Of a DNA stretch of 64,000 nucleotides, positions 8,578 through 17,628 are shown in pieces. The first letter of the stretch is position 1. Every line of letters begins with the position of its first letter. Both the position numbers and the translations under genes were made by a program. The DNA lies in NCBI RefSeq assembly GCF_002920575.1, contig NZ_PQSQ01000029.1, positions 1 through 64,000 on the forward strand, written 5' to 3'. Below the pieces are notes generated by a model. It made no database searches and was not told the DNA's origin. It saw only the letters and a program-made list of their open reading frames with translations. Source of the stretch: Streptomyces sp. Ru73 (GTDB taxonomy: Bacteria; Actinomycetota; Actinomycetes; Streptomycetales; Streptomycetaceae).

Positions 8578-8711
8578 GGCGGCCCCGCACCCCACCCCCG
8601 CCCCGCGGCCCCCGCCCCCGCCCCGCGGACCCCCCGGCGCCACGGCCCTCCCGCCCCGACCCCCCCGGCCCCCCATCCCCGCCCGCGCTCGCCCCACCCC
8701 CTGACGCCCCC
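8578..8711. other. C-rich intergenic tract, no gene
   Basis: Between the repeat and the transketolase gene the plus strand is almost entirely C/G with many runs of four or more C (for example near 8600 and 8660-8720). The minus strand could form G-quadruplexes. No start with a ribosome-binding site or plausible protein is present. Confidence 0.5.
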
Positions 8712-9614
8712 TCACCCCCCCAAGAACCCCCCAATCCGCTCCCTCACCGAAGCCGCGTCCAGTCCGTGCGCCGCCAAGTGGGCCGCCATGTCCCCGTAGC
8801 GGCGCAGCTCCTGGCGGCGTACGCCGAGGCCGAGCACGCGGTGCGGGATGTCCCGCAGCGCCTCGCCCGCGGCCGCCGCGGACGTGCCGGCGAGGTACGG
8901 CTCGACCAGTACGACGTCCGGCGCGTCCGTCCTGCCCGCCGCGGCACGCAGCGCAGCGCCGTCGAAGGGCCGCACCGTCGTCGCGTACAGCACAGTGACG
9001 TCCAGCCCCTCCGTCGCCGCCAGCACGTTGTCCAGCATCGGCCCGACCGCGACGACCGTCCCCGCGCGGCCCTCGCGCAGCGTCAGGAAACGACTGCCGT
9101 CCACCGGCCGCGGCGCCACGTTGCTCTGCACGGACAGCCGTACGTACACCTTGTCGTCACCGGCCGCCGCGGCGTGCCGCAGCAGCGTCTCCGCCTCGTC
9201 CGGATGCCCCGGCACGTGCACGGTCCACCCGTCGAGCGTGTCCATCAGCGCCACGTCACCGGGCGACATGTGCGTGAAGCCGCCCGCCGGCCAGTCGTAC
9301 GACCCGCCCGCGCTGACCAGTACCCCACCCACCCCCTGGTGCCCGAAGTCCAGCTTCACCTGCTCGAAGGGGCGCTCGACCAGGAAGCTCGCGAAGGTGT
9401 GCACGATCGGCCGCATGCCGGTCAGCGCCAGCCCGCCGCCCACGCCGATCAGCAGCTGTTCCCTGATCCCCACGTTCAGCACCCGGTCCGGGTGGCGTTC
9501 GCGCGCCGCGGTGAAGCCGTCCTTGCCGATCTCGGCGAGCACGACGGCCAGCCGCGGATCCTCGTCCAGCAGCCGCGAGGCGACCGCGGCGAAGCGTTCC
9601 CGCATGGTGTCCAT
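8712..9614 (-). CDS. Transketolase, C-terminal subunit
   Basis: A 300-residue protein equal to the pyrimidine-binding and C-terminal domains of transketolase, as in split enzymes. The stretch GKDGFTAARERHPDRVLNVG, the GIREQ motif (the Glu that activates thiamine diphosphate) and HTFASFLVERPFEQVK are diagnostic. With the N-terminal subunit encoded 3 bases upstream it should form a thiamine-diphosphate enzyme moving two-carbon ketol units between sugars or related ketoses. Such split transketolases are often secondary copies tied to specialised metabolism; nothing nearby fixes the substrate. Confidence 0.87.
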   Translation of the reverse strand: MDTMRERFAAVASRLLDEDPRLAVVLAEIGKDGFTAARERHPDRVLNVGIREQLLIGVGGGLALTGMRPIVHTFASFLVERPFEQVKLDFGHQGVGGVLVSAGGSYDWPAGGFTHMSPGDVALMDTLDGWTVHVPGHPDEAETLLRHAAAAGDDKVYVRLSVQSNVAPRPVDGSRFLTLREGRAGTVVAVGPMLDNVLAATEGLDVTVLYATTVRPFDGAALRAAAGRTDAPDVVLVEPYLAGTSAAAAGEALRDIPHRVLGLGVRRQELRRYGDMAAHLAAHGLDAASVRERIGGFLGG

Positions 9615-9617
9615 GGC

Positions 9618-10355
9618 TCAGGCCTCCTTCGGCTCGACGCGGGCGACGACGGCGTGCGGCCGTCCCGGATGCGGTGCGGTGTACGCGGCGTACAGCGCGT
9701 CGTGGTCCCGCCCGTCCACCGTCCGTACCGACCACCCGGCGGCGGCGAAGCGCGCGGCGATCCCGCCGTCCAGCGGGTAGGACGCCGACGCGTTGTCGAC
9801 CACCACCACGTGCAGCCGGTCCAGCCCCGCTGGGCCCGCGTAGGCGATCGCCTCGTGGTTGCTGCCCTCGTCCAGTTCGGCGTCGCCGATCAGCACCCAG
9901 ACCGCCGGCTCGGTGAGCCCCTGGGCGCGCAGCCCGAGCGCGGTGCCGACCGCCAGCGGCAGTCCGTGCCCGAGCGACCCGCTGCCGATCTCGGCACCCG
10001 GTACGAGCTGCCGGTCCGGGTGGTGCCCGAGCGGCGACTCGTACGAGCCGAACCCCGGCAGCCACTCCACCGGGAAGAACCCCTTCGCGGCCAGCACCGC
10101 GTAGTACGCCATCGGCCCGTGCCCCTTGGACAGCAGGAAGCGGTCCCGGTCCGGCGCGTCGGCGGTCTCCGGCGATACCCGCAGCACCCGGTCGTACAGC
10201 ACCCAGAGGGCGTCGAGGGTGGAGGTGGCGGCGGGCCCGTGTTTCTCGTCCCCGGTCATGCGCCCCATGAGGCGGGGCAGTTGGTCGTACCGGTCGTACG
10301 GGAGCGGGCCGCTCCCGGCACGCTCCGGCCTGGTGTCGGTCGTCGTGTCCGTCAT
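9618..10355 (-). CDS. Transketolase, N-terminal (thiamine diphosphate-binding) subunit
   Basis: A 245-residue subunit carrying the diphosphate/Mg-binding motif GDAELDEGSN at 157-166 and the family hallmark LLSKGHGPMAYYA at 74-86. It forms one operon with the C-terminal subunit (3-base gap). I placed the start at the ATG at 10355 rather than the GTG at 10364: a MerR-type promoter upstream (-35 TTGACC, 19-base spacer, -10 CAGGGT) would begin transcription at about this ATG, giving a leaderless message. The operator is a near-perfect SoxR box, so the operon may respond to redox-active compounds. Confidence 0.85.
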   Translation of the reverse strand: MTDTTTDTRPERAGSGPLPYDRYDQLPRLMGRMTGDEKHGPAATSTLDALWVLYDRVLRVSPETADAPDRDRFLLSKGHGPMAYYAVLAAKGFFPVEWLPGFGSYESPLGHHPDRQLVPGAEIGSGSLGHGLPLAVGTALGLRAQGLTEPAVWVLIGDAELDEGSNHEAIAYAGPAGLDRLHVVVVDNASASYPLDGGIAARFAAAGWSVRTVDGRDHDALYAAYTAPHPGRPHAVVARVEPKEA

Positions 10356-10362
10356 GCCGACC

Positions 10363-10393
10363 ACCCTGTAACCTCAACCAAACTTGAGGTCAA
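10363..10393 (-). promoter_or_regulatory. SoxR/MerR-type promoter and operator of the transketolase operon
   Basis: The palindrome ACCTCAA-N6-TTGAGGT (10371-10390) contains CCTCAACCAAACTTGAGG, which matches the 18-bp SoxR box layout (CCTCAA-N6-TTGAGG). On the minus strand it lies between a -35 TTGACC (10388-10393) and a -10 CAGGGT (10363-10368) separated by 19 bases, the over-long spacer characteristic of MerR-family promoters. The predicted start of transcription falls on the ATG at 10355. No MerR-family gene is in the window. Confidence 0.75.
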
Positions 10394-10424
10394 CCGGCAG
10401 CCGCCCGCCCCCGTCCGGACGCCG

Positions 10425-10715
10425 TCACACCCCCGGCTTGAACACGTCCTGCTCGATGAGCAGCTTGTCGATACGGGCCTTGTCCACCCGGTTGGTCACC
10501 TCCTCGACCTCCTGCCGGTCGCGGACGCACTTCGCCAGCGTGAACGCCGACGACACCACGAAGACGAGCCCGAGTGCGAGGAACGCGCGCTCCCACGCTC
10601 CCACGGGCAGCTTGGCGATCCCGATCGTGAGGGCCGCCAGCGACAGCCCGAACGAGACCGCCGCCTGCACGAAGAAGGCGGTCGTCGTCGGGCGCTGAAT
10701 GGATGGAGTGCTCAT
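10425..10715 (-). CDS. YiaA/YiaB-type two-helix inner membrane protein
   Basis: A 96-residue membrane protein. Two hydrophobic helices at about residues 10-32 and 38-60 with the segment WERAFLALGLVFVVSSAFTLAKC between and after them match the YiaA/B two-helix domain; a charged cytoplasmic tail (RDRQEVEEVTNRVDKARIDK) follows. The function of the family is not known. The ATG at 10715 starts just before the domain; an in-frame start 12 codons further upstream is less likely. Confidence 0.8.
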   Translation of the reverse strand: MSTPSIQRPTTTAFFVQAAVSFGLSLAALTIGIAKLPVGAWERAFLALGLVFVVSSAFTLAKCVRDRQEVEEVTNRVDKARIDKLLIEQDVFKPGV

Positions 10716-10880
10716 GACCAGCAGAGTGGCGCGTCGTGACCCGCGCCACATGAGTACGCCTACTCATCCCGTCCACACCCGCCACTTCCGCTTCCTCCCG
10801 TATCCGGCAGCGCCCACCCTCTGACATGGGGTATTGTTCTCGTGCACGGCCGCCCGGGATTCCCCGAGCCGGCCCGGCAC

Positions 10881-10954
<74 letters not shown>

Positions 10955-10973
10955 CTCGAGAGAGTCGCAGAGC

Positions 10974-11008
10974 AGAGGCCGTATCGGAAGGCATCCGATA
11001 CGGCCTCT
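10974..11008 (+). terminator. Terminator after tRNA-Pro
   Basis: A perfect 15-bp stem (10974-10988 with 10994-11008) and a 5-base loop, followed by CTTCG. It begins about 20 bases after the tRNA. Confidence 0.85.
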
Positions 11009-11312
11009 CTTCGTATGCCCGCGTCCCGCCGTGTTGCCCCCTCCTCGTTGCGCCGCAGCGCACCGGACCACACCCGCGAGAGACGCGAGAGCCTCCGTGC
11101 GCCGGGTGGCGTGTACGCGTGCGCCGGGTGTCCGGCATCCGCACCGCGTTCCATATTTTGATATGACCCGACCGGAAAATGAGATGCATGAGATCGTCGC
11201 GCTGTTCAGGCGGTTCGCGCGGCCTTTCCGCGAGGGGGACGCGCGCTGCCGTCCGGGCCGTCGGCGCGTGTTGCCGACGACCGTTCGCCACCCTCGCGCG
11301 AAAGACCGAGAA
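11009..11312 (+). other. Leader/promoter region of MHS transporter gene
   Basis: About 300 bases without a gene. It includes an AT-rich patch at about 11150-11190 (TATTTTGATATGACC), which is the most likely promoter area. No clear operator is seen. Confidence 0.4.
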
Positions 11313-12752
11313 ATGTCCGCATCAGCCACCAGCTCCACCCAGGCACCCGTCAACTCGCGGTCCCGCGTGCTCATCGCCAGCCTCATCGGCACGACGATCG
11401 AGTTCTACGACTTCTACGTCTACGCGACCGCCGCCGTCCTGGTCTTCCCCAAGCTCTTCTTCCCGAGCAGCGATCCGACGACGGCACTGCTGTCGTCCTT
11501 CGCCGTGTTCGGCGCCGCGATGATCGCCCGCCCGATCGGTGCCGTCTTCTTCGGGCACCTCGGCGACCGGCTCGGGCGCAAGGGGACGCTGGTGATCTCG
11601 CTCCTCACCATGGGCATCGCCACCTTCCTCATCGGCGTCCTGCCCACGTACGCGCAGGCCGGCTGGGTGGCCACCGCGCTGTTGGTGCTGATGCGGATCG
11701 CGCAGGGCTTCGCGCTCGGCGGCGAGTGGAGCGGCGCGGCGCTGGTCGCCACCGAGAACGCGCCCAGCGGCAAGCGCGCCCTGTACGGCACCTTCCCGCA
11801 GCTGGGAGCCCCGCTCGGCTTCATCATCGGCAACGGCCTCTTCCTGGTCATCGCCGCGCTGCTGCCGTCCGCCGCGGGTGCCGACCCCTCCCAGCCGTCC
11901 GAGGCCTTCCTGGACTGGGGCTGGCGCATCCCGTTCCTGTTCTCGGCGGTGATGGTCGCGATCGGCCTGTGGGTGCGGATGCGGCTCGTCGAGTCGGCGG
12001 TCTTCGCCAAGACCCGCGAGGCCGGACTGGTGCGCAAGCTGCCGCTGGTCACCGTCTTCCGCAACCACTGGAAGCAGCTGATCATCGGCACCTTCGTCAT
12101 GCTGGCGACGTACGTGCTCTTCTACCTGATGACCACGTTCTCGCTGAGCTACGGACGCGCCGCGAAGAACGCCGCCGTGCCCGGCCTCGGGTACGGCTAC
12201 ACGACGTTCGTCCTGATGATGATCTTCGGCGTGCTGTTCTTCGCGGCGTTCACCCTGGCCTCCGGCCCGCTCGCCGACAAGTACGGCCGCCGCACCACCC
12301 TGATCTGGATCACCGCAGCGATCCTGGTCTTCGGGCTCGTGTGGGTGCCGCTGATCGGTCTGGGCACGCTGGGCGTGGTGCTGTGGCTGGTGCTCGGCTT
12401 CACGCTCATGGGCATGACCTTCGGTCCGATGGGCGCGCTGCTGCCCGAGCTGTTCCCGACCAGCGTGCGCTACACGGGCTCCGGCATCGCCTACAACGTC
12501 AGCTCGATCCTCGGCGCTGCCGTCGCCCCGTTCATCGCGGTGGCGCTGTGGGAGGCCGGCCACGGCTCGCCGTGGCTGGTCGGCGTCTACCTCTCCGCGA
12601 TGGCGCTGCTGACCCTGGTCGCGCTGGTGGCCGGCAAGGAGACCAGGAACGTCTCCCTGGACGACGGCGAGACTTCCGGCGCCGCCCGGGAGGACGCGGA
12701 CGACGCGGACGACGCGGGCGACGCCAACACCACTGTCGCCGCCACCCCCTGA
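11313..12752 (+). CDS. MHS-family MFS transporter (metabolite:H+ symporter)
   Basis: A 479-residue, 12-helix major facilitator. The N-terminal signature SLIGTTIEFYDFYVYATAAV, the loop 2-3 motif GHLGDRLGRKGT and the QGFALGGEWSGAALV segment are hallmarks of the metabolite:H+ symporter (MHS) family, which includes shikimate, alpha-ketoglutarate, proline/betaine and dicarboxylate transporters. The substrate cannot be told from sequence alone. The C-terminal tail is acidic and repetitive (EDADDADDAGDA). The ATG at 11313 follows a weak GAG box; longer in-frame extensions overlap the tRNA and are not credible. A strong terminator follows. Confidence 0.87.
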   Translation: MSASATSSTQAPVNSRSRVLIASLIGTTIEFYDFYVYATAAVLVFPKLFFPSSDPTTALLSSFAVFGAAMIARPIGAVFFGHLGDRLGRKGTLVISLLTMGIATFLIGVLPTYAQAGWVATALLVLMRIAQGFALGGEWSGAALVATENAPSGKRALYGTFPQLGAPLGFIIGNGLFLVIAALLPSAAGADPSQPSEAFLDWGWRIPFLFSAVMVAIGLWVRMRLVESAVFAKTREAGLVRKLPLVTVFRNHWKQLIIGTFVMLATYVLFYLMTTFSLSYGRAAKNAAVPGLGYGYTTFVLMMIFGVLFFAAFTLASGPLADKYGRRTTLIWITAAILVFGLVWVPLIGLGTLGVVLWLVLGFTLMGMTFGPMGALLPELFPTSVRYTGSGIAYNVSSILGAAVAPFIAVALWEAGHGSPWLVGVYLSAMALLTLVALVAGKETRNVSLDDGETSGAAREDADDADDAGDANTTVAATP

Positions 12753-12771
12753 GCCGTCCCGCCCATCCGCC

Positions 12772-12803
12772 CAGAAGGGGCCGTCCTCGGACGGCCCCTT
12801 CTG
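12772..12803. terminator. Terminator between MHS transporter and phosphoesterase genes
   Basis: A near-perfect 15-bp stem with a 3-base TCG loop (centre 12788), located between two convergent genes. Confidence 0.85.
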
Positions 12804-12810
12804 CGTACGC

Positions 12811-14745
12811 TCACCGGCCTCCGTGCGTGACCGGCTTGTGGGTGCGGGAGCGGCGGCGTACGGCGTAAACCGTGCTGCCCACGCCGACGGCCAGTGCGGC
12901 GGCGCCGAGGCCGGTGGGGAGGAGGGGGAGGGGCGAGGAGGACTGGTCGGCGTGTGGGGAGATGGTGTTCGGTGCGGTTCCCGCGTTGCCCGTGCTCGCC
13001 GTGTTCGGGGCGGCGGCCGGGCGGGGCCGGGGGATGGGGCCGACCGAGGCGACCGAGCCGTCCGGGCGCAGGAGTACCTGCTTGTTGTTCGGGTGGGTGA
13101 AGTCGAACATGGAGGTCAGCGGGTTGGCGCGGGTGTCGAAGGAGGCGTCGCCGAGGCGGCCGGTGTGCCAGTTGTCCTCGATGAACTTCGTGATCGAGGT
13201 CTGCTCGGTCGGTGTGTGGTCGATGTGGTTGACCTTGCTGTACGGGGAGATGACCAGCAGCGGCTGGCGCGGGCCGGGGCCGCAGCGGTCGGCGTAGCCG
13301 CCGGCGGCCGGCGGGGCCGCGCGGCAGGCCGCCGCGTCGGTCGGCCGGCCGTTGTCGTTGGGGGTGCCGTCCTCCGACCCGTTCTGCGGCTTCGCGTACG
13401 CGTGGTCGTACCAGCCGTCGGAGTCGTCGTACGCCACGACGATCGCGGTGTCCTTCCACTGCGCGGACTTCTGGATGCGGTTGATCTCGTCGATGAGGAA
13501 GTGCTGCTCGTCGGTGGGGGAGGAGTAGCCGGCGTGCGCGTCCTGGTACGCGGGTGCCTTCACGAAGCTGACGGCCGGGAGGGTGCGGGCCTTCAGTGCG
13601 GCGTGCAGGTCGGTGAGGTCGTAGTTGTGGTTGGCGCGGCCCGCGTGGCCGATCTCGGTGACGCCGCGGGGCGCCAGGTGGTGCGGGTTGGCGGTGGACC
13701 GGTAGTACGCGAAGGGGTTGTGGTGCGGGCTGTAGTCCTCGACGGCCTGGCCGCCGGCGTTGGTGTGGGTGACGCTCGCGCACTGCGCGTAGTGCCCCTT
13801 CTTGCCGTCCCACGCCGTGCCGGGCCGGAAGCCGCCCTGGAACCATCCCCAGGTGACGTGCCGGGCGTTGAGCAGGTCGCCGATGGTGCGGCCGGTCATC
13901 TCGCCGAGGTTGTTCTTGCCGGTGTGGTCCTTGTCCGAGCAGTCGTCGTACGCCGGGTCGGGGTCGGCCGTCATCGTGCCGACGCCCTTGGCGTCCGGCG
14001 AGGAGACCACGCCGGGGTCCGGCTTGTCGGTCTGCCGGGGGTGTTCGGTGCCGGAGGCGGGGTCGATGGTGACGATGCCGTGGGTCTGGCCGGACACCAG
14101 GTTGATGGCGCCGGGGGTGGACGGGCCGTACGTGGAGCTGAAGGAGCGGTCGCCGAGCGCGTAGTGCTGTGCGTAGTTCCACAGCGCGGTGACGGTGTTG
14201 CCGTCGTAGTAGTCCATGACCAGGCCCGGCTCGCCGAACAGGCCGCCGGAGCACTTGCCCGAGTCGGTGTTCTCCACGAACCGGTCGGCCCTGCCGCCGT
14301 GGTACGCGTACTGCTCGGGGCTGTAGTCGTGCTTCTGGTCGCAGGTCATCGCCTGGTCGGGAGTGAGCCGCTTGGGCCGGTACTGGTTGGGATTCTTCGT
14401 CAGGAGCCCGGCCGTGCGGAGGTTGTCGATGTCCTTGGGGGTGTCCTCGGCCGGCGTGAACGTGGTGCCGTCGGTGTTCGCGGCCTCGGGGTACGTCGCG
14501 AAGTAGTGGTCGAAGGAGATGTTCTCGTCGAAGATCACGACCAGGTGCTTGACGGGCGTGGCGGTGCCGCCGTGTGCGCTGTGCCCGCCGTGTCCGGTGT
14601 GCCCTCCGTGTCCGCCGCCGGCCGGGGCCGCTCCCGCCGGTGCGGCCGCCCCGCACACGCCGAGGGCCGCCGCCCCGAGCAGCGCCGCCCACCTGGCGCC
14701 GCGCCGGCCGCCCGGCCGACGTGCCGCTTTCCCTGCCCTGCCCAT
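12811..14745 (-). CDS. Secreted phosphoesterase / phospholipase C-type phosphatase with C-terminal membrane anchor
   Basis: A 644-residue protein of the phosphoesterase family that includes bacterial phospholipases C and acid phosphatases. A signal peptide (basic start MGRAGKAARRPGGRRG then a hydrophobic stretch to about residue 40) is followed by a His/Gly-rich linker and the catalytic start HLVVIFDENISFDHYFATYP, which holds metal ligands and the nucleophile region. Further motifs are SPYSKVNHIDHTP and FIEDNWHTGRLGD. A hydrophobic helix and RRRSRTH tail at the end suggest membrane or wall anchoring. It reads in the same direction as efeB, 53 bases downstream, so it may belong to the efeOB operon. 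Confidence 0.85.
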   Translation of the reverse strand: MGRAGKAARRPGGRRGARWAALLGAAALGVCGAAAPAGAAPAGGGHGGHTGHGGHSAHGGTATPVKHLVVIFDENISFDHYFATYPEAANTDGTTFTPAEDTPKDIDNLRTAGLLTKNPNQYRPKRLTPDQAMTCDQKHDYSPEQYAYHGGRADRFVENTDSGKCSGGLFGEPGLVMDYYDGNTVTALWNYAQHYALGDRSFSSTYGPSTPGAINLVSGQTHGIVTIDPASGTEHPRQTDKPDPGVVSSPDAKGVGTMTADPDPAYDDCSDKDHTGKNNLGEMTGRTIGDLLNARHVTWGWFQGGFRPGTAWDGKKGHYAQCASVTHTNAGGQAVEDYSPHHNPFAYYRSTANPHHLAPRGVTEIGHAGRANHNYDLTDLHAALKARTLPAVSFVKAPAYQDAHAGYSSPTDEQHFLIDEINRIQKSAQWKDTAIVVAYDDSDGWYDHAYAKPQNGSEDGTPNDNGRPTDAAACRAAPPAAGGYADRCGPGPRQPLLVISPYSKVNHIDHTPTEQTSITKFIEDNWHTGRLGDASFDTRANPLTSMFDFTHPNNKQVLLRPDGSVASVGPIPRPRPAAAPNTASTGNAGTAPNTISPHADQSSSPLPLLPTGLGAAALAVGVGSTVYAVRRRSRTHKPVTHGGR

Positions 14746-14798
14746 CGCCTGTCCCCTTCCGTCGGAGTGACCTCGCGGTCCGGAGCCGTGCCGCGCCC

Positions 14799-16205
14799 TC
14801 AGGCGAGCAGCGTCCTCCCCAGCCAGTCGTGGCGGTCCCGCACGCCCGGCAGCGCGAAGAAGTAGCCGCCGCCGAACGGGATGATGTAGTCGGTCAGCGG
14901 CTCGCCCGCCAGCCGCTTCTGCACCGTGACGAACTGCCGCTCCAGGTCCTGCTGGTAGCAGCAGAACAGCAGCCCCATGTCGAGGTTGCCGTTGGCGTCC
15001 GTGCCCCGGTCGTAGTTGTACGCGCGACGCAGCAGGCGCTGGTCCTCGGTGTCGAGGGCGCGCGGATTGGCCCGCCGGATGTGCGCGTCGAGCGGGATGG
15101 AGTCGCCCTTGGGATCCAGCGCGTACCGGGGTGTGTCGTGCTCGTGCGTGCCGTCGAGCGGCGCTCCGGTGTCCCGGCTGCGCCCGAACATCCGCTCCTG
15201 CTCGGTGAGCGAGACCCGGTCCCAGAACTCCACCAGCATCCGGATCAGCCGTACGGCCTGGTAGCTGCCGCCCGCCGCCCACTCCGGCTCGCCGGTGCCG
15301 CGCCCGACCCACACCAGCCGGTCCATCGCCCGCCGGTCGCGCACGGACGGGTTGGCCGTGCCGTCCTTGAAGCCCATCAGGTTGCGCGGCGTACCGGACG
15401 GCCGCGGCGGCGAGGAGAAGCCGTCGAGCCGCCAGCGCACCTGCAGCGCCCCGCGGGTGTGCCGGGCGAGGTCACGCAGCCCGTGCAGCACGGCGTCCGT
15501 CTCCGGCGCGCAGAGCTGCACGCTCAGGTCGCCGTGGCACCACTCGGGGCGCAGGTCGTCGTCGGGGAAGGTCTCCATGGCCCGCAACCGCCACGGCTTC
15601 CGCGCGGCCAGCCCGTACCGGTCGTCGAAGAGGGAGGCGCCGACGCCCACGGTGACGGTGAGCCCGGTGGGCGGTACGTCGGGCCCGAGCACCCCGGAGT
15701 CGGAGGGCGGCGCGGTGATGCCGACGGGCGCGGGCGCGCCGCCGCCGGTCAGGAAGCGGGCGCGCTCGGTGAGCGTGCGCAGCGCCTCGGCCAGCTCGTT
15801 CCGGCTCTCCGCCAGGACGTCGAAGGCCACGAAGGCGGTGCTGCGCTGCGGCGGGGTGAGGATGCCGGCCTGGTGGCGGCCGTGGAAGGGGACGGGGCCG
15901 GCCGACGCCGTACCGTCCGCGGCTGCCGGTCCACTCCGGCCGGTGGTCCGGTCGCCACCGTCAGCGGCCGCACCGCCCGTGGCCGCGACGGCCGCACCGC
16001 CCGCTGCCGCCCCACCGATCCCGGCCGCCGCCCCGTACAAGAACCGCCGCCGCGCCAGGCCCCCGTCCCGCGCCGAACCCTCGTCCAGAGCCCGGCCCTC
16101 GTTCCGCGCCAGGTCCCCGTCCCGCGCGCGGCCGTCCGACGCCCGGCCCCCGCCCCGCTCCCGGTCCCCGTCCCCCGCTCGCCCGCCGGCCCCCCTGCCC
16201 GTCAC
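14799..16205 (-). CDS. efeB: Dyp-type heme peroxidase EfeB, Tat-exported
   Basis: A 468-residue deferrochelatase/peroxidase. A Tat motif (RRRFLYG at 52-58) precedes a Gly/Ala-rich hydrophobic stretch. The Dyp catalytic motif GFKDG is at 278-282 (Asp281) and the proximal heme ligand is probably His375 in LDAHIRR. EfeB works with EfeO in ferrous iron or heme-iron acquisition outside the membrane. The start is the GTG at 16205, which overlaps the efeO stop (GTGA) and follows GGAGG inside efeO. The 50 residues before the Tat motif are an odd repetitive stretch rich in RDG/ARD units. Confidence 0.88.
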   Translation of the reverse strand: MTGRGAGGRAGDGDRERGGGRASDGRARDGDLARNEGRALDEGSARDGGLARRRFLYGAAAGIGGAAAGGAAVAATGGAAADGGDRTTGRSGPAAADGTASAGPVPFHGRHQAGILTPPQRSTAFVAFDVLAESRNELAEALRTLTERARFLTGGGAPAPVGITAPPSDSGVLGPDVPPTGLTVTVGVGASLFDDRYGLAARKPWRLRAMETFPDDDLRPEWCHGDLSVQLCAPETDAVLHGLRDLARHTRGALQVRWRLDGFSSPPRPSGTPRNLMGFKDGTANPSVRDRRAMDRLVWVGRGTGEPEWAAGGSYQAVRLIRMLVEFWDRVSLTEQERMFGRSRDTGAPLDGTHEHDTPRYALDPKGDSIPLDAHIRRANPRALDTEDQRLLRRAYNYDRGTDANGNLDMGLLFCCYQQDLERQFVTVQKRLAGEPLTDYIIPFGGGYFFALPGVRDRHDWLGRTLLA

Positions 16206-17452
16206 GACCCCGTCCTCCGGACGTCGAGTACCGCGGCCACCTCCGCCAGGCGTTCGACGAGGTCGCCGAAGGTGCCGTTCAGCTTCTCCCGCTGAGTACG
16301 GGACAGCCGGTCGAGCGGTACCCATCGGCCGCCCGCGCCGCCGTCCTCGTACTGGTCCAGCTGCTTCCGGGCCCGCGTCATCGCCCGTTCGATGCCCGGG
16401 AGGCCGGGTGTGCGAGAGGTGAGCAGAGGGCGCAGCCGGTCCAGTACGGCGCGGGTGCCGTCGAGGTTGGCGCGTGCGGTGGCGAGGCCGGTGCCGCTGC
16501 CGTAGTCCGTACGGCCGGTCAGCTCGAACTGCACGGTGTTCTCCAGGATTTCGTGGGCGCGCAGGCCCGTGTCGAGCGGGTCCATCCGGGCGTCGGCCCA
16601 GTCCCGCCGCAACGCCCGTACGTCCGTGGCCAGCCGCTTCACGGGGCCGCGCAGACCGGCCGCCGACTCGCCGTGCCACAGCCCGTACTCGACGCGGTGG
16701 AAGCCGGTGAAGCCGCGGTCGTGCACGCCGTGCGCGAGCCCGGCCGTGGTGCCGTTGAGGGCGGTGTCGGCGTCCCCGAACGTGCCGTAGGCCGCGCCCA
16801 TCCGCTCGTACACCAGGTGCGCTGTCAGCCAGGCGGTGCGCGCCCGGCGCAGGTCGCCGCGGTCGACGGCGTCCGCCAGCGCGTCGGTCCGCCGCACCAG
16901 TTCGCCCATCCGCGCCGTGACCCACCGCTGGTAGTCCAGCGTCGGCGGGATCAGGTCGTGCACGCTGACCGGCACGGCGGCCGGCCCGCCGTGCCCCGCG
17001 GCGCCCGGCACCCTGCGCGCCGGCCCGCGCACCGCTGACGCATCGTCAGGGATGCAGGTGAACGCGTACGTGCCGCCGCCCAGGTCGGCGCGGAGCGCCC
17101 GCTCCGCGCCCGGCGCCAGCCCCTCGGCCTCGCCGTGCACCGCGCCGGTCGCCAGGTCCTCGAGGTACACCTCGGTGGGTGCGGTGCCGGTGTTGCGCAG
17201 GTCGAAGACCTGGAGCCCGGCGCGCGGCCGGTCCCAGCCGGTGCCGCACGCGCCGGGCGACACCGCGACGGCCGTGTGGCGCAGCCCGTCGGCGGCGGCC
17301 GGCGTACCGTTTCGCCCGGCCGTGGTGCCGTGGCCGTCCGCCGGGGCCAGGAGCCCGCCGAGAACGGCCACCACGGCACTCACCGCCGCCACGACCGCCA
17401 GCACCGGCAGGACCGCCACGACCGCCACCGTCTTCACGGACGCCAGCGACAT
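16202..17452 (-). CDS. efeO: EfeO, iron-uptake cupredoxin/M75 peptidase-like lipoprotein or anchored protein
   Basis: A 416-residue protein with a long N-terminal hydrophobic helix (about residues 7-35), a cupredoxin-like domain (about 60-180) and a C-terminal M75/imelysin domain that carries the metal motif HxxE in [12 protein letters not shown]. In EfeUOB systems EfeO binds iron for the permease EfeU. Here no efeU-type permease is next to it; the gene starts the efeO-efeB unit and its upstream neighbour is a divergent hydrolase. I chose the ATG at 17452 because GGGAGGAG lies 9 bases ahead; the 17 residues of the longer frame are charged and unlike a signal. Confidence 0.87.
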   Translation of the reverse strand: MSLASVKTVAVVAVLPVLAVVAAVSAVVAVLGGLLAPADGHGTTAGRNGTPAAADGLRHTAVAVSPGACGTGWDRPRAGLQVFDLRNTGTAPTEVYLEDLATGAVHGEAEGLAPGAERALRADLGGGTYAFTCIPDDASAVRGPARRVPGAAGHGGPAAVPVSVHDLIPPTLDYQRWVTARMGELVRRTDALADAVDRGDLRRARTAWLTAHLVYERMGAAYGTFGDADTALNGTTAGLAHGVHDRGFTGFHRVEYGLWHGESAAGLRGPVKRLATDVRALRRDWADARMDPLDTGLRAHEILENTVQFELTGRTDYGSGTGLATARANLDGTRAVLDRLRPLLTSRTPGLPGIERAMTRARKQLDQYEDGGAGGRWVPLDRLSRTQREKLNGTFGDLVERLAEVAAVLDVRRTGS

Positions 17453-17628
17453 CAGGGCGGTCTCCTCCCGGGCCTCGGCGTGCGGGATCTTTCTGTCATG
17501 CACGCATCCGCAGCCAGTCAGCCAGAGATCTCCCCGTCACACCGCACCCCGCCGATGATTTTTCTGCACTCTTGGCGGAAAGTTGGCCAAAGCAAGAAGC
17601 GTGGCGACGAGGAGAGAGAAGGCGTGCG
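17453..17628. promoter_or_regulatory. Divergent promoter region, efeO and alpha/beta hydrolase
   Basis: A 176-base gap between divergent starts. It contains the AT-richer run GATGATTTTTCTGCACTC at about 17551-17568 and a TTGGCGGAAAGTTGGCCAA stretch at about 17573-17591. I do not find a match to the 19-bp iron box of DmdR/IdeR regulators. Confidence 0.4.

Noticed and set aside
8502..10739. Long plus-strand frame across the transketolase genes
   Set aside because: Low-complexity Arg/Pro composition; the minus strand encodes well-conserved transketolase subunits with proper starts.
12823..14865. Long Val/Gly-rich plus-strand frame over the phosphoesterase gene
   Set aside because: Antisense shadow of a clear phosphoesterase; no conserved motif.
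17453..17628. Iron box (DmdR/IdeR) upstream of efeO
   Set aside because: No match to the TTAGGTTAGGCTAACCTAA-type palindrome was found in the gap.
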